DNA from: CAUZWH01 sp965224275
GTDB lineage: Bacteria; Pseudomonadota; Alphaproteobacteria; SHVV01
Direction: 5' to 3'
NCBI GenBank assembly: GCA_965224275.1
Contig: CBDCYR010000006.1
Span: forward strand, 124,001 to 188,000
DNA: 64,000 nucleotides
The notes below the pieces were generated by a model. It searched no databases. It was not told the DNA's origin and saw only the letters and a program-made list of their open reading frames with translations. A program made the translations under genes and the position numbers. This document shows, piece by piece, positions 17,930 to 26,943 of the stretch; positions within the stretch are counted from its first letter, which is position 1, and every line of letters begins with the position of its first letter.

Positions 17930-19225
17930 TCATCCCAGCATCATCGAAGGCAGAAATAGCGATAGCGGCGGTACCAGAATAATGACCGCGATCCGGAAAA
18001 TATCTGCGATCCAAAATGGCGTAACACCGGCGAAGATGCGCCCCGTCGGTACGTCCGGAAGCAGTCCGCGCAGAACAAACACATTGATGCCGATCGGTGG
18101 CGTGATCAGGCTGATCTCCGTCACCACGACAACCACGATGCCGAACCAGATGAGGTCAAAGCCGAGACTCTCGACCAATGGTACGAAGACCGGCACCGTT
18201 AGCAGGATCATCGATATGCTCTCAAACACACAGCCAAGCACGAGATAGATCCCGACAATCACCAGGACGATCACGATCGGTGCAACGTCGAGCCCACCGG
18301 CAAACTCGATCAGTGCCTGCGACATCCCGACCGTTGTAATGAAATTGGCAAACAACAAGGCCCCGATCAGGACCATAAACAGCGTCGACGTCAGGGTTGC
18401 GGTTTCCACGAGAACGCCAAACATGGTTTGCCACGACAGGCGACCGCGCAACAGCGCAAACACGAACCCGCCAAAGGCACCGATGCCGCCCGCCTCGGTC
18501 GGCGTGAACACACCGAAATAGATGCCGCCCATCACCACGACGAACAGAACGACGACGCCCCAAACCTGACGCAACGCAACCCAGCGCGCCGGCCATGGCG
18601 TCCGTTCGGCCGGCGGACCCAGCTCGGGTTTCAACCGGATGGTCGCCTGCACAGCGCCGATATAAAACAGCACCCCGATGATCCCGGGCACGATTCCAGC
18701 AATAAAAAGGGCGCTGATGCTGGTTTCGGTGAGGATGCCGTAGATGATCAACACCACACTGGGCGGAATCAGAATCCCCAGCGTGCCCCCGGCCGCGATC
18801 GAACCGGCCGCAAGGCTGTCGGCATATCCAAATTTCCGCATCGACGGCATGGCCACTTTGGCCATCGTTGCGGCGGTTGCCAGACTTGAGCCGCAGATCG
18901 CACTGAAGCCCCCGCATGCCACAATCGTCGCCATCGATAAGCCACCGCGACGGTGCCCCAGGAACGCATTCGATGCAGTATAGAGTTCGTGCGATAGGCC
19001 GGCGCGTCCGACGAACGTGCCCATGAGAATGAACAGGGGCACCACCGAAAATTCGTAGGTCTCAGCGGTATCCCTTGCGATTTGCGCGATCAGCGCCATC
19101 GACGGGCGTAGCCCGATCTCCAGAGCGAAGCCGGTCACGCCAACGATTGCCATCGCAAAGGCGATCGGCAGCCGCATGAAGATAATCAGCAGCAAAATGG
19201 CCAGCGCGACCAGCGCTTCGATCAT
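17930..19225 (-). CDS. TRAP transporter large permease (DctM family)
   Basis: Inner-membrane ion-coupled transporter subunit that moves solute delivered by the periplasmic binding protein. The 431-aa protein is almost wholly hydrophobic with about 12 predicted spans. Family motifs include RLPIAFAMAIVG near the start, FVGRAGLSHELYTASNAFLGHRRGGLSMATI, and GTLGILIPPSVVLIIYG. It is downstream of the small permease and binding-protein genes and converges on the acyl-CoA ligase gene, only 22 bases away. Confidence 0.94.
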   Translation of the reverse strand: MIEALVALAILLLIIFMRLPIAFAMAIVGVTGFALEIGLRPSMALIAQIARDTAETYEFSVVPLFILMGTFVGRAGLSHELYTASNAFLGHRRGGLSMATIVACGGFSAICGSSLATAATMAKVAMPSMRKFGYADSLAAGSIAAGGTLGILIPPSVVLIIYGILTETSISALFIAGIVPGIIGVLFYIGAVQATIRLKPELGPPAERTPWPARWVALRQVWGVVVLFVVVMGGIYFGVFTPTEAGGIGAFGGFVFALLRGRLSWQTMFGVLVETATLTSTLFMVLIGALLFANFITTVGMSQALIEFAGGLDVAPIVIVLVIVGIYLVLGCVFESISMILLTVPVFVPLVESLGFDLIWFGIVVVVVTEISLITPPIGINVFVLRGLLPDVPTGRIFAGVTPFWIADIFRIAVIILVPPLSLFLPSMMLG

Positions 19226-19275
19226 CTAACTCTCAAATGCGCGGCCATCGCGCGTGGAAAGCAGGCGCATCGTCA

Positions 19276-19836
19276 TCAATCCGGAGACTCGCTGCCGATC
19301 GGTGGAATGATCGGCTTGACCGGCTTGGTGGCGCCGAACATGTAGCGCACTGCGTTGGCGAATAAAACGGCCGCACCGAGACCACTGAACACACTCATAT
19401 AGAACACAGCAGGTGCACGCGGTAGTCGCAGATACTCGGTGACGTCGCCGAATTCCGCGGTTTGAACGGCATAGACCCAAAGTCGCCAGCACAGGATCGC
19501 CAAGGCAATCGCACACACGGTGTTGATCGTAATCTGGCGAAATCGAACCAGGCGTTGAGGTGTGATGCCATCAAGCAGATCGATGGTGATATGCTGTTCA
19601 AAGCGGCTTACCGCCGGCAGCGCGGCAAAAATCAGGGCCGCCATCATCACTTTTGTGATCTCGAAACTGCCGGGAAGCGGTGCATTGAACAGGTAGCGGC
19701 CGACGACGTCGATCACCGTCACCGCCATGAGCGCTGCGAGGATAACGCCCGCAAACCCGCCGAGAATCCAAAAAACGTACCGGGTTAGACGATCCCCGGC
19801 AGGGTTCCGGGCGTCGTGGGCGGTTGGGTCCGCCAC
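19276..19836 (-). CDS. TRAP transporter small permease (DctQ family)
   Basis: A 186-aa membrane protein with four hydrophobic spans, including YVFWILGGFAGVILAALMAV and the conserved DVVGRYLFNAPLPGSFEITK motif typical of DctQ. It pairs with the large permease to form the membrane part of the transporter. It starts 13 bases after the binding-protein stop and ends 50 bases before the large permease start, consistent with one operon in the order P-Q-M. Confidence 0.92.
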   Translation of the reverse strand: MADPTAHDARNPAGDRLTRYVFWILGGFAGVILAALMAVTVIDVVGRYLFNAPLPGSFEITKVMMAALIFAALPAVSRFEQHITIDLLDGITPQRLVRFRQITINTVCAIALAILCWRLWVYAVQTAEFGDVTEYLRLPRAPAVFYMSVFSGLGAAVLFANAVRYMFGATKPVKPIIPPIGSESPD

Positions 19837-19849
19837 GACGCCCGTTCCG

Positions 19850-20881
19850 TTACATGCCCTTCTTTATTTTCTGAACTTCCTCACGCAGCTCGGCCAGAAC
19901 CTGCGCTGCGTTGGAGAGGCCTTCAGCCTTCGCACCCTTGATCCACTCGCCGTCGAGATCGGCCAGCCGTTCCTTAAGAGCACCGTGCACAGCGGCACTC
20001 ACCGGGCTGATGGTATTGCCCGATTTGGTCAAGGCGTTGTGGCTGAACTTGTCCGACCGATCCCACACACGACCGAAGTGTGCCGACATCTCCTCACCGG
20101 CCACGCTCATGAGCGCGTCCTGTTCCGACTTCGACATCGAATTGAACTTGTCCTCGTTCATGATGACCGCGAAGCTCGCCGCGTAGAGGCCGCCGGGCAT
20201 TGAGTAGTGATACTTGACGACGTCGCCAAGTTTGAAGGCGGTGATGGTCTCAAGCGAGAAGAAGATCCCGTCGGCGACGCCCTGGCTCAGGAGTTCGTGC
20301 GCTTTCGTTGCGGGCGCCGAAACACTGACGATACCGAGGCGCTTGGCTATGGCGCTCTGCACGCCGCCGCCCGTGCGGATTTTCAAGCCTTTGAGTTGAG
20401 ATACCTGGGTGACCGCTTGGCGCGTATGCATCATGCCGGGGCCATGGCTAAACAACGCCAGCAACTTGACGCCCTTATGCTCGTTGAACTTGGCGAGATG
20501 CTTTTCGTGGATGCGCCAATAAGCCCGCGACATCTGCTCAGCATTGCCATCGAGGCCCGGGAGTTCGACGATATCGGTGAACACGAACCGGCCGGTGGTG
20601 TAGCCGTGGGTAATCCAGGCCATGTCGGCGATACCGGTGCGCACACGATCAAGCAAATCGCGCGGGTTGATCGGCGGGTAAGTCGTCTTGATCTTGATGC
20701 TTCCCTTGCCGGCGTCTTCGGCCTGCTTAACCCATTGCGGCCAGCCCTCGGAGTTCATCGAGTGCTTGGGACCCGCATATGTTTCGAGCCGAATGGTCGA
20801 CTCGGCGCTGGCCACGCTCGAGAACGCGAACATGATTGCGGCAACAGTGACGTAAACGAGGTTTCTTCTGGCTGAAGTCAT
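19850..20881 (-). CDS. TRAP transporter substrate-binding protein (DctP family)
   Basis: Periplasmic solute-binding protein of 343 aa. A Sec signal peptide is evident (basic MTSARRN, hydrophobic core, then SSVASA before ESTIRLE). Family features are GPKHSMNSEGWPQWV, the KGLKIRTGGG motif with the arginine that usually binds the carboxylate, and LSQGVADGIFFSLETI. First gene of the TRAP operon; the upstream 289 bases to fliG should hold its promoter, but I cannot assign it. The presence of the conserved arginine suggests an organic-acid substrate, possibly that of the neighbouring CoA-dependent pathway (inference). Confidence 0.93.
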   Translation of the reverse strand: MTSARRNLVYVTVAAIMFAFSSVASAESTIRLETYAGPKHSMNSEGWPQWVKQAEDAGKGSIKIKTTYPPINPRDLLDRVRTGIADMAWITHGYTTGRFVFTDIVELPGLDGNAEQMSRAYWRIHEKHLAKFNEHKGVKLLALFSHGPGMMHTRQAVTQVSQLKGLKIRTGGGVQSAIAKRLGIVSVSAPATKAHELLSQGVADGIFFSLETITAFKLGDVVKYHYSMPGGLYAASFAVIMNEDKFNSMSKSEQDALMSVAGEEMSAHFGRVWDRSDKFSHNALTKSGNTISPVSAAVHGALKERLADLDGEWIKGAKAEGLSNAAQVLAELREEVQKIKKGM

Positions 20882-21170
20882 GAAATCCTCCCTATGTGAT
20901 TTCAGTGCACGCAGGAACCTGCGTGCCGTTAGGTGAGGCGATCATAAAGTCTGCCTACCCGCAGAACAACAGAGCCGCCGCATAACCTCGATCCCCATCG
21001 CTTTCTCGCGATACCGTCTTGATGTCCCCTATATGTTCACGACGGTCGCGGCGGCCGCGTCGCGTGTGTCGCTTGTCGTAAGCCTTTCCATGCAGACACG
21101 ATCCAGGCCGTCGACGGGTTGGGCAGCAACCAGGTCTCTCGACGAACGATCCGATCTCACCCGCCGGCGA

Positions 21171-22181
21171 CTAGTAGATGAGTTCGTCTTCGCCCTTGCT
21201 GTCGGCGATTATGGTCTCGCCCCTATCGGCCAAGTCTTTCGCGACCACGACCATAGCACCTTGGGCTTCGTCGACGTCGCGCAGGCGAACCGGTCCGAGC
21301 GCTTCCATATCTTCGCGCATGATCTTGCCCGCTCGTTCGGACATATTGCTGAAGAACAGATCGCGCAGGTCTTCAGACGCGCCTTTGAGCGCTAATCCCA
21401 GCTTGTCCTTTTCAACCGTACGCAACAGCATCTGGACGCTCGCCGGATCCAACTTGCTGAGATCTTCGAACGTGAACATCAGCGCCCTGATACGTTCCGC
21501 CGAGTCGCGGTTACTCTCCTCCAGAGAGTCGAGAAATTTCTTCTCGGTAGCGCGATCGAAGTTGTTGAAGATATCGGCCATTGAATCGTGCGGATCGCGC
21601 CGGGACGTGCGCGCAAGATTGGCCATGAATTCGCTACGCAGTGTTTCCTCGAGAGTCTGGAGGATTTCCTTGCGCACACCCTCCATGTTCAGCATGCGAT
21701 TGATCACGTCCATCGCCGTTTCTTCCGGCAATACCGCCAGCACGCGGGCAGCGTGATCGGGATCGAGTTTGCCGAGCACGACCGCGATCGTTTGCGGGTA
21801 TTCATTCTTGAGATAGGCGGCCAGCATCGCTTCGTTGACGTTGCCTAATTTTTCCCACAGCGTCCGCCCGGCGGGACCGCGCAGTTCCTCCATGACATCA
21901 TCGGCGCGTTCGCCAAGCGCTTGGCGCAGGATCCGCTCGGTGCCCTCGTAGGTACCGACCAGCGCCCCGGTCGACGACGGGCGGCTGACGAATTCGGTAA
22001 ACACATCCTCCACCACCTCGGCCTCCATCTTGCCGAGGTTGGCCATCGCCTGGGAGATCTCCTTGATCTCCTCTTCGTCCATTTTCGAGAACATCGTGAC
22101 CGACTGCTGCTCGTTAAGCGCGAGCATCAACACGGCCGCCTTTTGCGGGCCGGATAATCGTCTTGTTGCTGTTTCCGTCAC
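21171..22181 (-). CDS. fliG: Flagellar motor switch protein FliG
   Basis: Part of the C-ring; couples the stator to rotation and direction switching. The 336-aa protein contains all three FliG domains: the N-terminal LSGPQKAAVLMLALNEQQ, the middle domain with NEYPQTIAVVLGKLDPDHAA (the EHPQ-type motif reads EYPQ), and the C-terminal torque helix region DLRDLFFSNMSERAG and RLRDVDEAQ. No other flagellar gene is in the window, so this is an isolated fliG. It makes a motile host likely and gives weak support to a flagellin-glycosylation role for the nonulosonic acid genes. Confidence 0.95.
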   Translation of the reverse strand: MTETATRRLSGPQKAAVLMLALNEQQSVTMFSKMDEEEIKEISQAMANLGKMEAEVVEDVFTEFVSRPSSTGALVGTYEGTERILRQALGERADDVMEELRGPAGRTLWEKLGNVNEAMLAAYLKNEYPQTIAVVLGKLDPDHAARVLAVLPEETAMDVINRMLNMEGVRKEILQTLEETLRSEFMANLARTSRRDPHDSMADIFNNFDRATEKKFLDSLEESNRDSAERIRALMFTFEDLSKLDPASVQMLLRTVEKDKLGLALKGASEDLRDLFFSNMSERAGKIMREDMEALGPVRLRDVDEAQGAMVVVAKDLADRGETIIADSKGEDELIY

Positions 22182-22483
22182 CGTTGCTGTCTACGTATGA
22201 CCGAATTTCAGTATGCCGCGCAGGCCGCGAGAGGAATATTCGGGAAACGCACTAGAGGACTACGGAGTGTGATCTAGATTTGCCTATGCACTCCCAATTT
22301 CTCTGCGACGGGTACGTAACCGCGAGCGATCAACGGCGATTAATCGATTGATGACCCGCAACCGGAAAAATGTGAGTACCTCAAAATAAATAGGGGTTTA
22401 CCCGTCAATTTGTGACGCGCATCACTGTGGGATTACCTCGAATCACGTACAAATCGGGCCAACAACGAAACGATGAGGCCCGA
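22182..22483. other. Divergent intergenic region between fliG and histidine kinase
   Basis: This 302-base stretch should carry the promoters of both divergent genes. It is more AT-rich than the flanking genes, especially around 22370-22400 (CTCAAAATAAATAGGGG). A small palindrome CGATTAATCG lies near 22334. No RNA gene or clear operator could be assigned. Confidence 0.4.
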
Positions 22484-23206
22484 ATGACCCTGGCGACGAC
22501 CCATTTTGCATCAGTCGAGCACGACCTGCGGCAACCATTGCACGCCGCACAAATGTTCGTTGACGCGATGCGTACGCGCCTGAACGAAGACCCCTCGTCA
22601 TTACATATTCTGGGGCTGCTGGAGCGTTCGATCCGCACCTCGCAAAGCATGCTGTCTGGCTTAAGCGACGCCACCCTGATCGAGAGCGGGCACGTCGAGC
22701 CTGAAGTTCAGTTGTTCGATGCCAACGAGATCATTGCGGATGTTTGCGACCAGTGCCGGCCGTTCGCCGACGAAAAGGGTATCAGCCTTCGCGTGTTCGA
22801 CCCCCGGGGTATGGCGCTAACCTATAGCGATCCGCAGTTGCTGCGACGCATGGTCCAAAACCTGGTGTCTAACGCGATCAAGTTTACCGACGCCGGTGGC
22901 ATCCTGGTCGGAATCCGGCGGCGCCAAGGATCGCTCCGCATCGAGGTTTGGGACACCGGATCCGGAATCCCTGTGGAACAGCAGAGCCAGGTATTCGACC
23001 AGTTCTTCCAGGCCAACCAGGACCAGGATCGTGATCGTGGCCTGGGATTGGGGCTCGCAAACGTGCGTCACATTGCCGCACTGCTCGGACATAAGATCGA
23101 GGTCAGTTCGACCTTCGGCCGCGGATCGGTATTCGCTATTAGCCTCGACGATGCGAACACCAAGCATACCGCGAGCGACCGCTCGACATTCCGCCTAGCG
23201 TCTTAG
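22484..23206 (+). CDS. Soluble histidine kinase (HisKA + HATPase)
   Basis: A 240-aa sensor-kinase core without membrane spans or an N-terminal input domain. The phospho-acceptor H-box reads SVEHDLRQPLHAAQM (H13). The ATP-binding domain shows the N-box QNLVSNAIKFTDAGG, the G1 box WDTGSGIP, the F region QVFDQFFQ and the G2 box GLGLGLANV. The start at 22484 has GAGG five bases upstream; a GTG at 22412 would add 24 residues. The insertion of IS copy B lies exactly in the stop codon: TCT TAA became TCT TAG, so the protein is unchanged. Partner regulator unknown. Confidence 0.85.
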   Translation: MTLATTHFASVEHDLRQPLHAAQMFVDAMRTRLNEDPSSLHILGLLERSIRTSQSMLSGLSDATLIESGHVEPEVQLFDANEIIADVCDQCRPFADEKGISLRVFDPRGMALTYSDPQLLRRMVQNLVSNAIKFTDAGGILVGIRRRQGSLRIEVWDTGSGIPVEQQSQVFDQFFQANQDQDRDRGLGLGLANVRHIAALLGHKIEVSSTFGRGSVFAISLDDANTKHTASDRSTFRLAS

Positions 23207-24137
23207 AGGCCAACCCGAAACTAGTTGAGTGATTTCAGTCGGTTGTGGCTTACTCGGTTGTGTCAAAGCAAACGAGGAGGCACAACATGTGGACCGAAAT
23301 CACTCGCCCGAATTATGAGCGCCGTGGCGGGCGCTACGCAAGCGACCTGACGGATCGAGAGTGGGCGTTGATCGCGCCGCTCATGCCGCCGCGCAGGAAG
23401 ATCGGCCGGCCGAGGACGACGGACCTGCGCCATGTCATGGATGCGGTCATGTACATGGCCTCGACGGGCTGCCAGTGGGCGATGTTGCCGAACGACTTCC
23501 CTCCGCCTTCCACGGTCCAGCGCTATTTCTACGACTGGCGCTCCAACGGCCTGCTGGAGAGCATCAACCATCACCTGGTCATGGCGGCCCGGGAGCTGGA
23601 AGGACGCGAGGCCGGCCCGAGCGCCGGGGTGATCGACAGCCAGAGCGTGAAAACCACGGAAAGCGGTGGTGTTCGGGGCTATGACGCGGGCAAGAAGATC
23701 AAGGGCCGCAAGCGTCACATCGTCACCGATACACTCGGCCTGCTGGTCGGCCTGATCGTGCACGCAGCCGATATCCAGGACCGCGACGGCGCGCCCGAGG
23801 TCCTCAAATCGATCCGTCATCGCTTCCCCCGGCTGCGTCACCTCTTCGCCGACGCCGCCTACGCGGGACCGAAACTCGAGGGCGCCCTTGAGGTCATCGG
23901 CCGCTGGAAGCTCGAGATCATCAAGCGCTCAGACACCGCCCAGGGCTTCGAGCTCCTGCCCAGACGATGGGTCGTCGAGAGGACCTTCGCCTGGCTCAAC
24001 CGATGCCGTCGACTGGCCAAGGATTGGGAGAAATCAATCGCCTCCGCACAGGCATGGATTCTTGTCGCCAACATCCGACTCCTCACAAGGCGGCTCGCAA
24101 GGTACTGTTATCAAACATAGAGTTTCGAGTCGGACTC
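23206..24137 (+). mobile_element. IS5-family (IS1031-like) insertion sequence, copy B
   Basis: Same 932-bp element as at 5813, in opposite orientation, with the same terminal repeats and a clean 3-bp duplication TTA (23203-23205 and 24138-24140). Its first base forms the third base of the stop codon of the histidine kinase gene. Inverted relative to copies A and C, so recombination with either would invert the DNA between. Confidence 0.93.
23287..24120 (+). CDS. IS5-family transposase, copy B
   Basis: Intact DDE transposase of 277 aa starting MWTEITRP behind a GAGGAGG site. It has the same catalytic D, D and E segments as copy A. It differs by MPPRRKIG (others MPPRKKIG) and LEVIGRW (others LEDIGRW), so the three copies have begun to diverge slightly. 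Confidence 0.93.
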   Translation: MWTEITRPNYERRGGRYASDLTDREWALIAPLMPPRRKIGRPRTTDLRHVMDAVMYMASTGCQWAMLPNDFPPPSTVQRYFYDWRSNGLLESINHHLVMAARELEGREAGPSAGVIDSQSVKTTESGGVRGYDAGKKIKGRKRHIVTDTLGLLVGLIVHAADIQDRDGAPEVLKSIRHRFPRLRHLFADAAYAGPKLEGALEVIGRWKLEIIKRSDTAQGFELLPRRWVVERTFAWLNRCRRLAKDWEKSIASAQAWILVANIRLLTRRLARYCYQT

Positions 24138-24261
24138 TTAAGCAGAAACCAACCGATCCAAGTGACACGGTGTCGGTGCGCTGGCGCCTATGCTGTTTGC
24201 GACGGCGCGGGTTATCGGGCAGCCCGCGATCGATCGATCCGGTTGCCGGGATCAGCGGAAG

Positions 24262-24627
24262 TTAGAGCGCGGGTGGCCTCGGTTCATCTGAAACTGGTTC
24301 ACTGTGCGCCGGCAGGTGGGCCGTGCCCCATTGGTGCATAGCATCAAAGAACCTGTCTAGCGCCTTGGCCTTAACCGTCGCGCTGTACTCCACACGCGGC
24401 GGCACTTCGGCAAAGACCTGACGCAAAACCAGACCGTCGGCCTCAAGGTGGCGCAATTGTTTGGTCAGCATGGTCTGGGTAATGCCCTCGATGCTGCGAT
24501 GCAGTTGGTTGAACCGGGCCGTCCCACCAAAGATGAGATGGCGCAGAATCAACAATTTCCATTTGCCCCCAATCATGCGCACCACGTCTTCGATGCGGCA
24601 TACGGGTTCCAATAACGGCACATTCAT
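24262..24627 (-). CDS. HxlR-family transcriptional regulator
   Basis: Small winged-helix DNA-binding regulator of 121 aa. It contains the family hallmark CRIEDVVRMIGGKWKLLILRHL (Cys near residue 10) followed by RFNQLHRSIEGITQTMLTKQLRHLEADGLV, the recognition helix and wing. The ATG at 24627 has GGAG 8 bases upstream; a longer in-frame start at 24744 would run into the divergent GST gene. The cysteine at the N-terminus suggests sensing of oxidants or electrophiles as in related YodB/QorR proteins. It probably controls the divergent GST gene. Confidence 0.9.
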   Translation of the reverse strand: MNVPLLEPVCRIEDVVRMIGGKWKLLILRHLIFGGTARFNQLHRSIEGITQTMLTKQLRHLEADGLVLRQVFAEVPPRVEYSATVKAKALDRFFDAMHQWGTAHLPAHSEPVSDEPRPPAL

Positions 24628-24647
24628 CCCAATACTCCAGTTTCGAT

Positions 24648-24676
24648 AGTAAGTACCAATATTCTGCCTACTTGTA
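24648..24676. promoter_or_regulatory. Candidate HxlR operator
   Basis: Inverted half-sites AAGTA (24651-24655) and TACTT (24669-24673), 13 bases apart, lie in the 115-base region between the divergent HxlR and GST genes. HxlR/YodB operators are known to use similar TACTT/AAGTA half-sites. Placement is suggestive only. Confidence 0.4.
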
Positions 24677-24742
24677 ATTCTATTGTTCAATGGCGACCTT
24701 AGGCCAATCGGCTCGACGCGTCGATCCCTGAGGAGGAAGCCC

Positions 24743-25251
24743 ATGAAACTCTACCACCAGCCCTGGTCGCCCAACTGCCAGAAGGTGCTGATTGTCATCA
24801 ATGAACTTGGCATCACCGACGAGGTTGAGATCATTCACTACAACCCGTTCGAGCAGCGCGAGGACTGGTTCCTGGCACTAAACCCGTCCCACAAGGTTCC
24901 AGTTCTGGTCGACGACGAAACCGTATTGTGGGAATCGGCAGCGATCGTTATGCATCTGGCGACTAAATATGGCGGCCTTCTTCCGGCTGATGCCGGCGAC
25001 CGCAGCACCGCGACCACGCTGCTTGCGTATGAGAGTTGCAACATTGCACCAACGATTGGCGGCGAGGGCTTGTTTGGTGAAATGTACAAGCCCGCCGATC
25101 AACAGGACGCCGGTTACCTTTCACGCATGCAGGAGCGGCTCGCCGGTCGTTTGGCGGTGCCGCCATCAAGGCTTGGGCCGAGCGGGTGAGCACGCGGCCT
25201 GCGGTCCAAAAAGTCTACCAAGAGGTCGCTGAAGCCATGGGAGGTGGTTGA
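24743..25251 (+). pseudogene. Glutathione S-transferase, frameshifted
   Basis: The protein starts MKLYHQPWSPNCQKVL behind AGGAGG and shows the thioredoxin-fold half with HKVPVLVDDETVLWESAAI, the conserved cis-Pro/ES glutathione-binding segment. The helical half begins but after QERLAGRLAV the frame is lost and stops at 25189. The expected C-terminus (IKAWAERVSTRPAVQKVYQE, ending GGG) is present in another frame and ends at 25251. It is short for a GST (about 170 codons against about 200-230), so a small internal deletion caused the frame change. Divergent from hxlR. The last 77 bases are repeated at 26748. Confidence 0.75.
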
Positions 25252-25341
25252 ACGCGCGCACGGGCGTCGCTCCGGCGTTGACTTAAACGGGGTGACGCCG
25301 CCGGCTTTCGTTGCCGTCCGGCGGGGCCTTTGGGCGGGTTT
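25175..25341 (+). repeat. Direct repeat, copy 1 (GST tail plus intergenic DNA)
   Basis: About 167 bases that recur at 26748-26913 with only a handful of mismatches (for example GTCGCTGAA/GCCGCTGCA and TTAAACGG/TTAGACGG). It includes the last codons of the GST gene and the DNA after it. In both copies it is followed by glycosyltransferase sequence, marking the border of an old tandem duplication. Confidence 0.85.
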
Positions 25342-25856
25342 GTGCCGGACGCGGTCTGTTCGCACTCGGGCTGGGGCGTATCGCTCTATTTCCAGGACGC
25401 CTTCCCGGACGCGCGTCTGATCAATCTATTCGAGTGGTACTACTACGGTGAGGGTGCCGACGTGGTTTCTGGCCGACCCAGGACGTGACCGACGACAGAA
25501 TACCAAGCCTCGGCGGCCCACATCCATCTAGCCGTACCATTCGTGCTGTCGTGGTTGATGATGGAATGTATGGCCGCCGGGTGCGTGGTGATCGCATCGG
25601 ATATTGCGCCGGTACGCGAAATGATTATCGACGGTGACAACGGCATCTTGGTCTTTTTTCTCTGCCCAGCAAATTGCAGAACGAGTTGACGGGGCGATCG
25701 ATCATCCGGATCGAATGGCGGAAATGCGGCAGAATGCGCGTGACACCATCGTCAAACGCTATACCCGGGCCGATTTTGCTGCCAAGACATCTGGCGTTGA
25801 TAAGCGACGTCGGTAACAATCGGTTGCCACCGAGACTCGCCGACGATGACCAATAG
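25342..25856 (+). pseudogene. Decayed copy of the GT4 glycosyltransferase at 26944
   Basis: Two blocks match the intact neighbour at 26944-28182. The first (to about 25480) encodes GWGVSLYFQDAFPDARLINL-like sequence, corresponding to residues about 88-140. The second (from about 25499) encodes AAHIHLAVPFVLSW, AAGCVVIASD and VREMIIDGDNG, corresponding to residues about 299-412, ending at TAG 25854. The N-terminal 87 codons and about 160 middle codons are deleted, and frameshifts occur (for example in the TTGGTCTTTTTTCTCTG stretch). It cannot make a working enzyme. Confidence 0.8.
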
Positions 25857-25895
25857 GATGCTGATATGGCCGCCCGCCACGATGCCGCGCAATAG

Positions 25896-26564
25896 ATGAT
25901 CCTTCTTTTCTCTAAGAACGATTATTACTCCCAGCGCGCCCAAGGCTTCGCACGTGCCGCGTTTGACGAGCACATAGTTGCCTACGCAGGTCGGCGCGGT
26001 GATCCCCTGCCGGAGATTCCCTCTGATCGAAGATGGGAGTGGGTGATCTCGTTTTTATCACCGTGGATTGTGCCAACCTGGCTACTCGAGAATGCTGATA
26101 CCGCTATTAACTTTCATCCGGGCACCCACGACTACCCGGGAACGGGTTGCTACAACTTCGCGCTCTACGAGGAAGCCAAAGTCTACGGTTGCGTTTGTCA
26201 TCACATGGCCGAGAAAGTCGACACCGGGGTAATTATCGAAGAGAAGACGTTCCCAACGATTGGCGTCGACAGCGTCGAGCAGCTTAAACAACGCACAATG
26301 GAGGGAATGGTCGGTCTGTTCGAGAAAATCGTTTCAGCGATCGCTCACGGTGAGGAACTGCCGACGGCTCCGATCGCCTGGTCGAGACGCCCGTTCACGC
26401 GGCACGATTTGGAAGACCTCCGTAAGATAAATGCGGACATGTCGGCCGAAGAAATACGCCGCCGCGTTCGTGCCGTCACCTACCCCGGATTTCCAGGTGC
26501 TGAAATCGAAATCGGCGGTGTCTCATTCCGAAGCGATGTACCTGATCGCCAGCCAATTGCTTAG
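25896..26564 (+). CDS. Formyltransferase-domain protein
   Basis: Resembles the N-terminal catalytic domain of methionyl-tRNA formyltransferase and sugar N-formyltransferases, which transfer formyl from 10-formyl-tetrahydrofolate to an amine. The 222-aa protein has the catalytic N-x-H in INFHPGTHDYPGTG and an EKVDTGVIIEE segment with the expected aspartate. There is no C-terminal tRNA-binding OB domain, so a sugar or other small amine is more likely than tRNA. It lies between a decayed glycosyltransferase and a decayed FkbM fragment, yet its own frame is intact. Confidence 0.8.
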   Translation: MILLFSKNDYYSQRAQGFARAAFDEHIVAYAGRRGDPLPEIPSDRRWEWVISFLSPWIVPTWLLENADTAINFHPGTHDYPGTGCYNFALYEEAKVYGCVCHHMAEKVDTGVIIEEKTFPTIGVDSVEQLKQRTMEGMVGLFEKIVSAIAHGEELPTAPIAWSRRPFTRHDLEDLRKINADMSAEEIRRRVRAVTYPGFPGAEIEIGGVSFRSDVPDRQPIA

Positions 26565-26578
26565 TGCGGGTCGCTGTC

Positions 26579-26738
26579 CTAGTAGTACGAGGGGTGCTCC
26601 CATCGGCGAAGTATGAAGTTGGCTTCTGACTTGTCGTCGCCCGAATAGTCTAGCGTTTCGAGGTGGTCGACCACGAGGCGGTGCCATTCCAGATGCACGT
26701 TGATCTCGAACAGCAATGTCACGGTCTCGCGGGGCGGG
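26579..26738 (-). pseudogene. FkbM-family methyltransferase, C-terminal fragment
   Basis: The minus strand encodes ETVTLLFEINVHLEWHRLVV followed by DHLETLDYSGDDKSEANF, closely matching the last 50 residues of the intact FkbM protein at 28255 (ETATLLIEINVHLEGHRLVV). Everything upstream of this tail is missing and joins directly to the repeat at 26748. It shows that the decayed unit once had the same glycosyltransferase/FkbM layout as the intact one. Confidence 0.75.
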
Positions 26739-26747
26739 TGGTGACCG

Positions 26748-26913
26748 GGGCCGAGCGGGTGTGCACGCGGCCTGCGGTCCAAAAAGTCTACCAAGAGGCC
26801 GCTGCAGCCATGGGAGGTGGTTGAACGCGCGCACGGGCGTCGCTCCGGCGTTGACTTAGACGGGGTGACGCCGCAGGCTTTCGTTGCCGTCCGGCGGGGC
26901 CTTTGGGCGGGTT
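26748..26913 (+). repeat. Direct repeat, copy 2
   Basis: Second copy of the 167-base segment at 25175. Here the GST codons are an orphan with no GST body upstream, which shows that this copy arose by duplication from the GST locus rather than the reverse. The intact glycosyltransferase starts 30 bases later. Confidence 0.85.
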
Positions 26914-26943
26914 TTCTGGTAACGAACCCCGCCGCATCTCATC

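Noticed and set aside
25896..26564. Formyltransferase as methionyl-tRNA formyltransferase (fmt)
   Set aside because: Only 222 aa, no C-terminal tRNA-binding domain and no def gene beside it.
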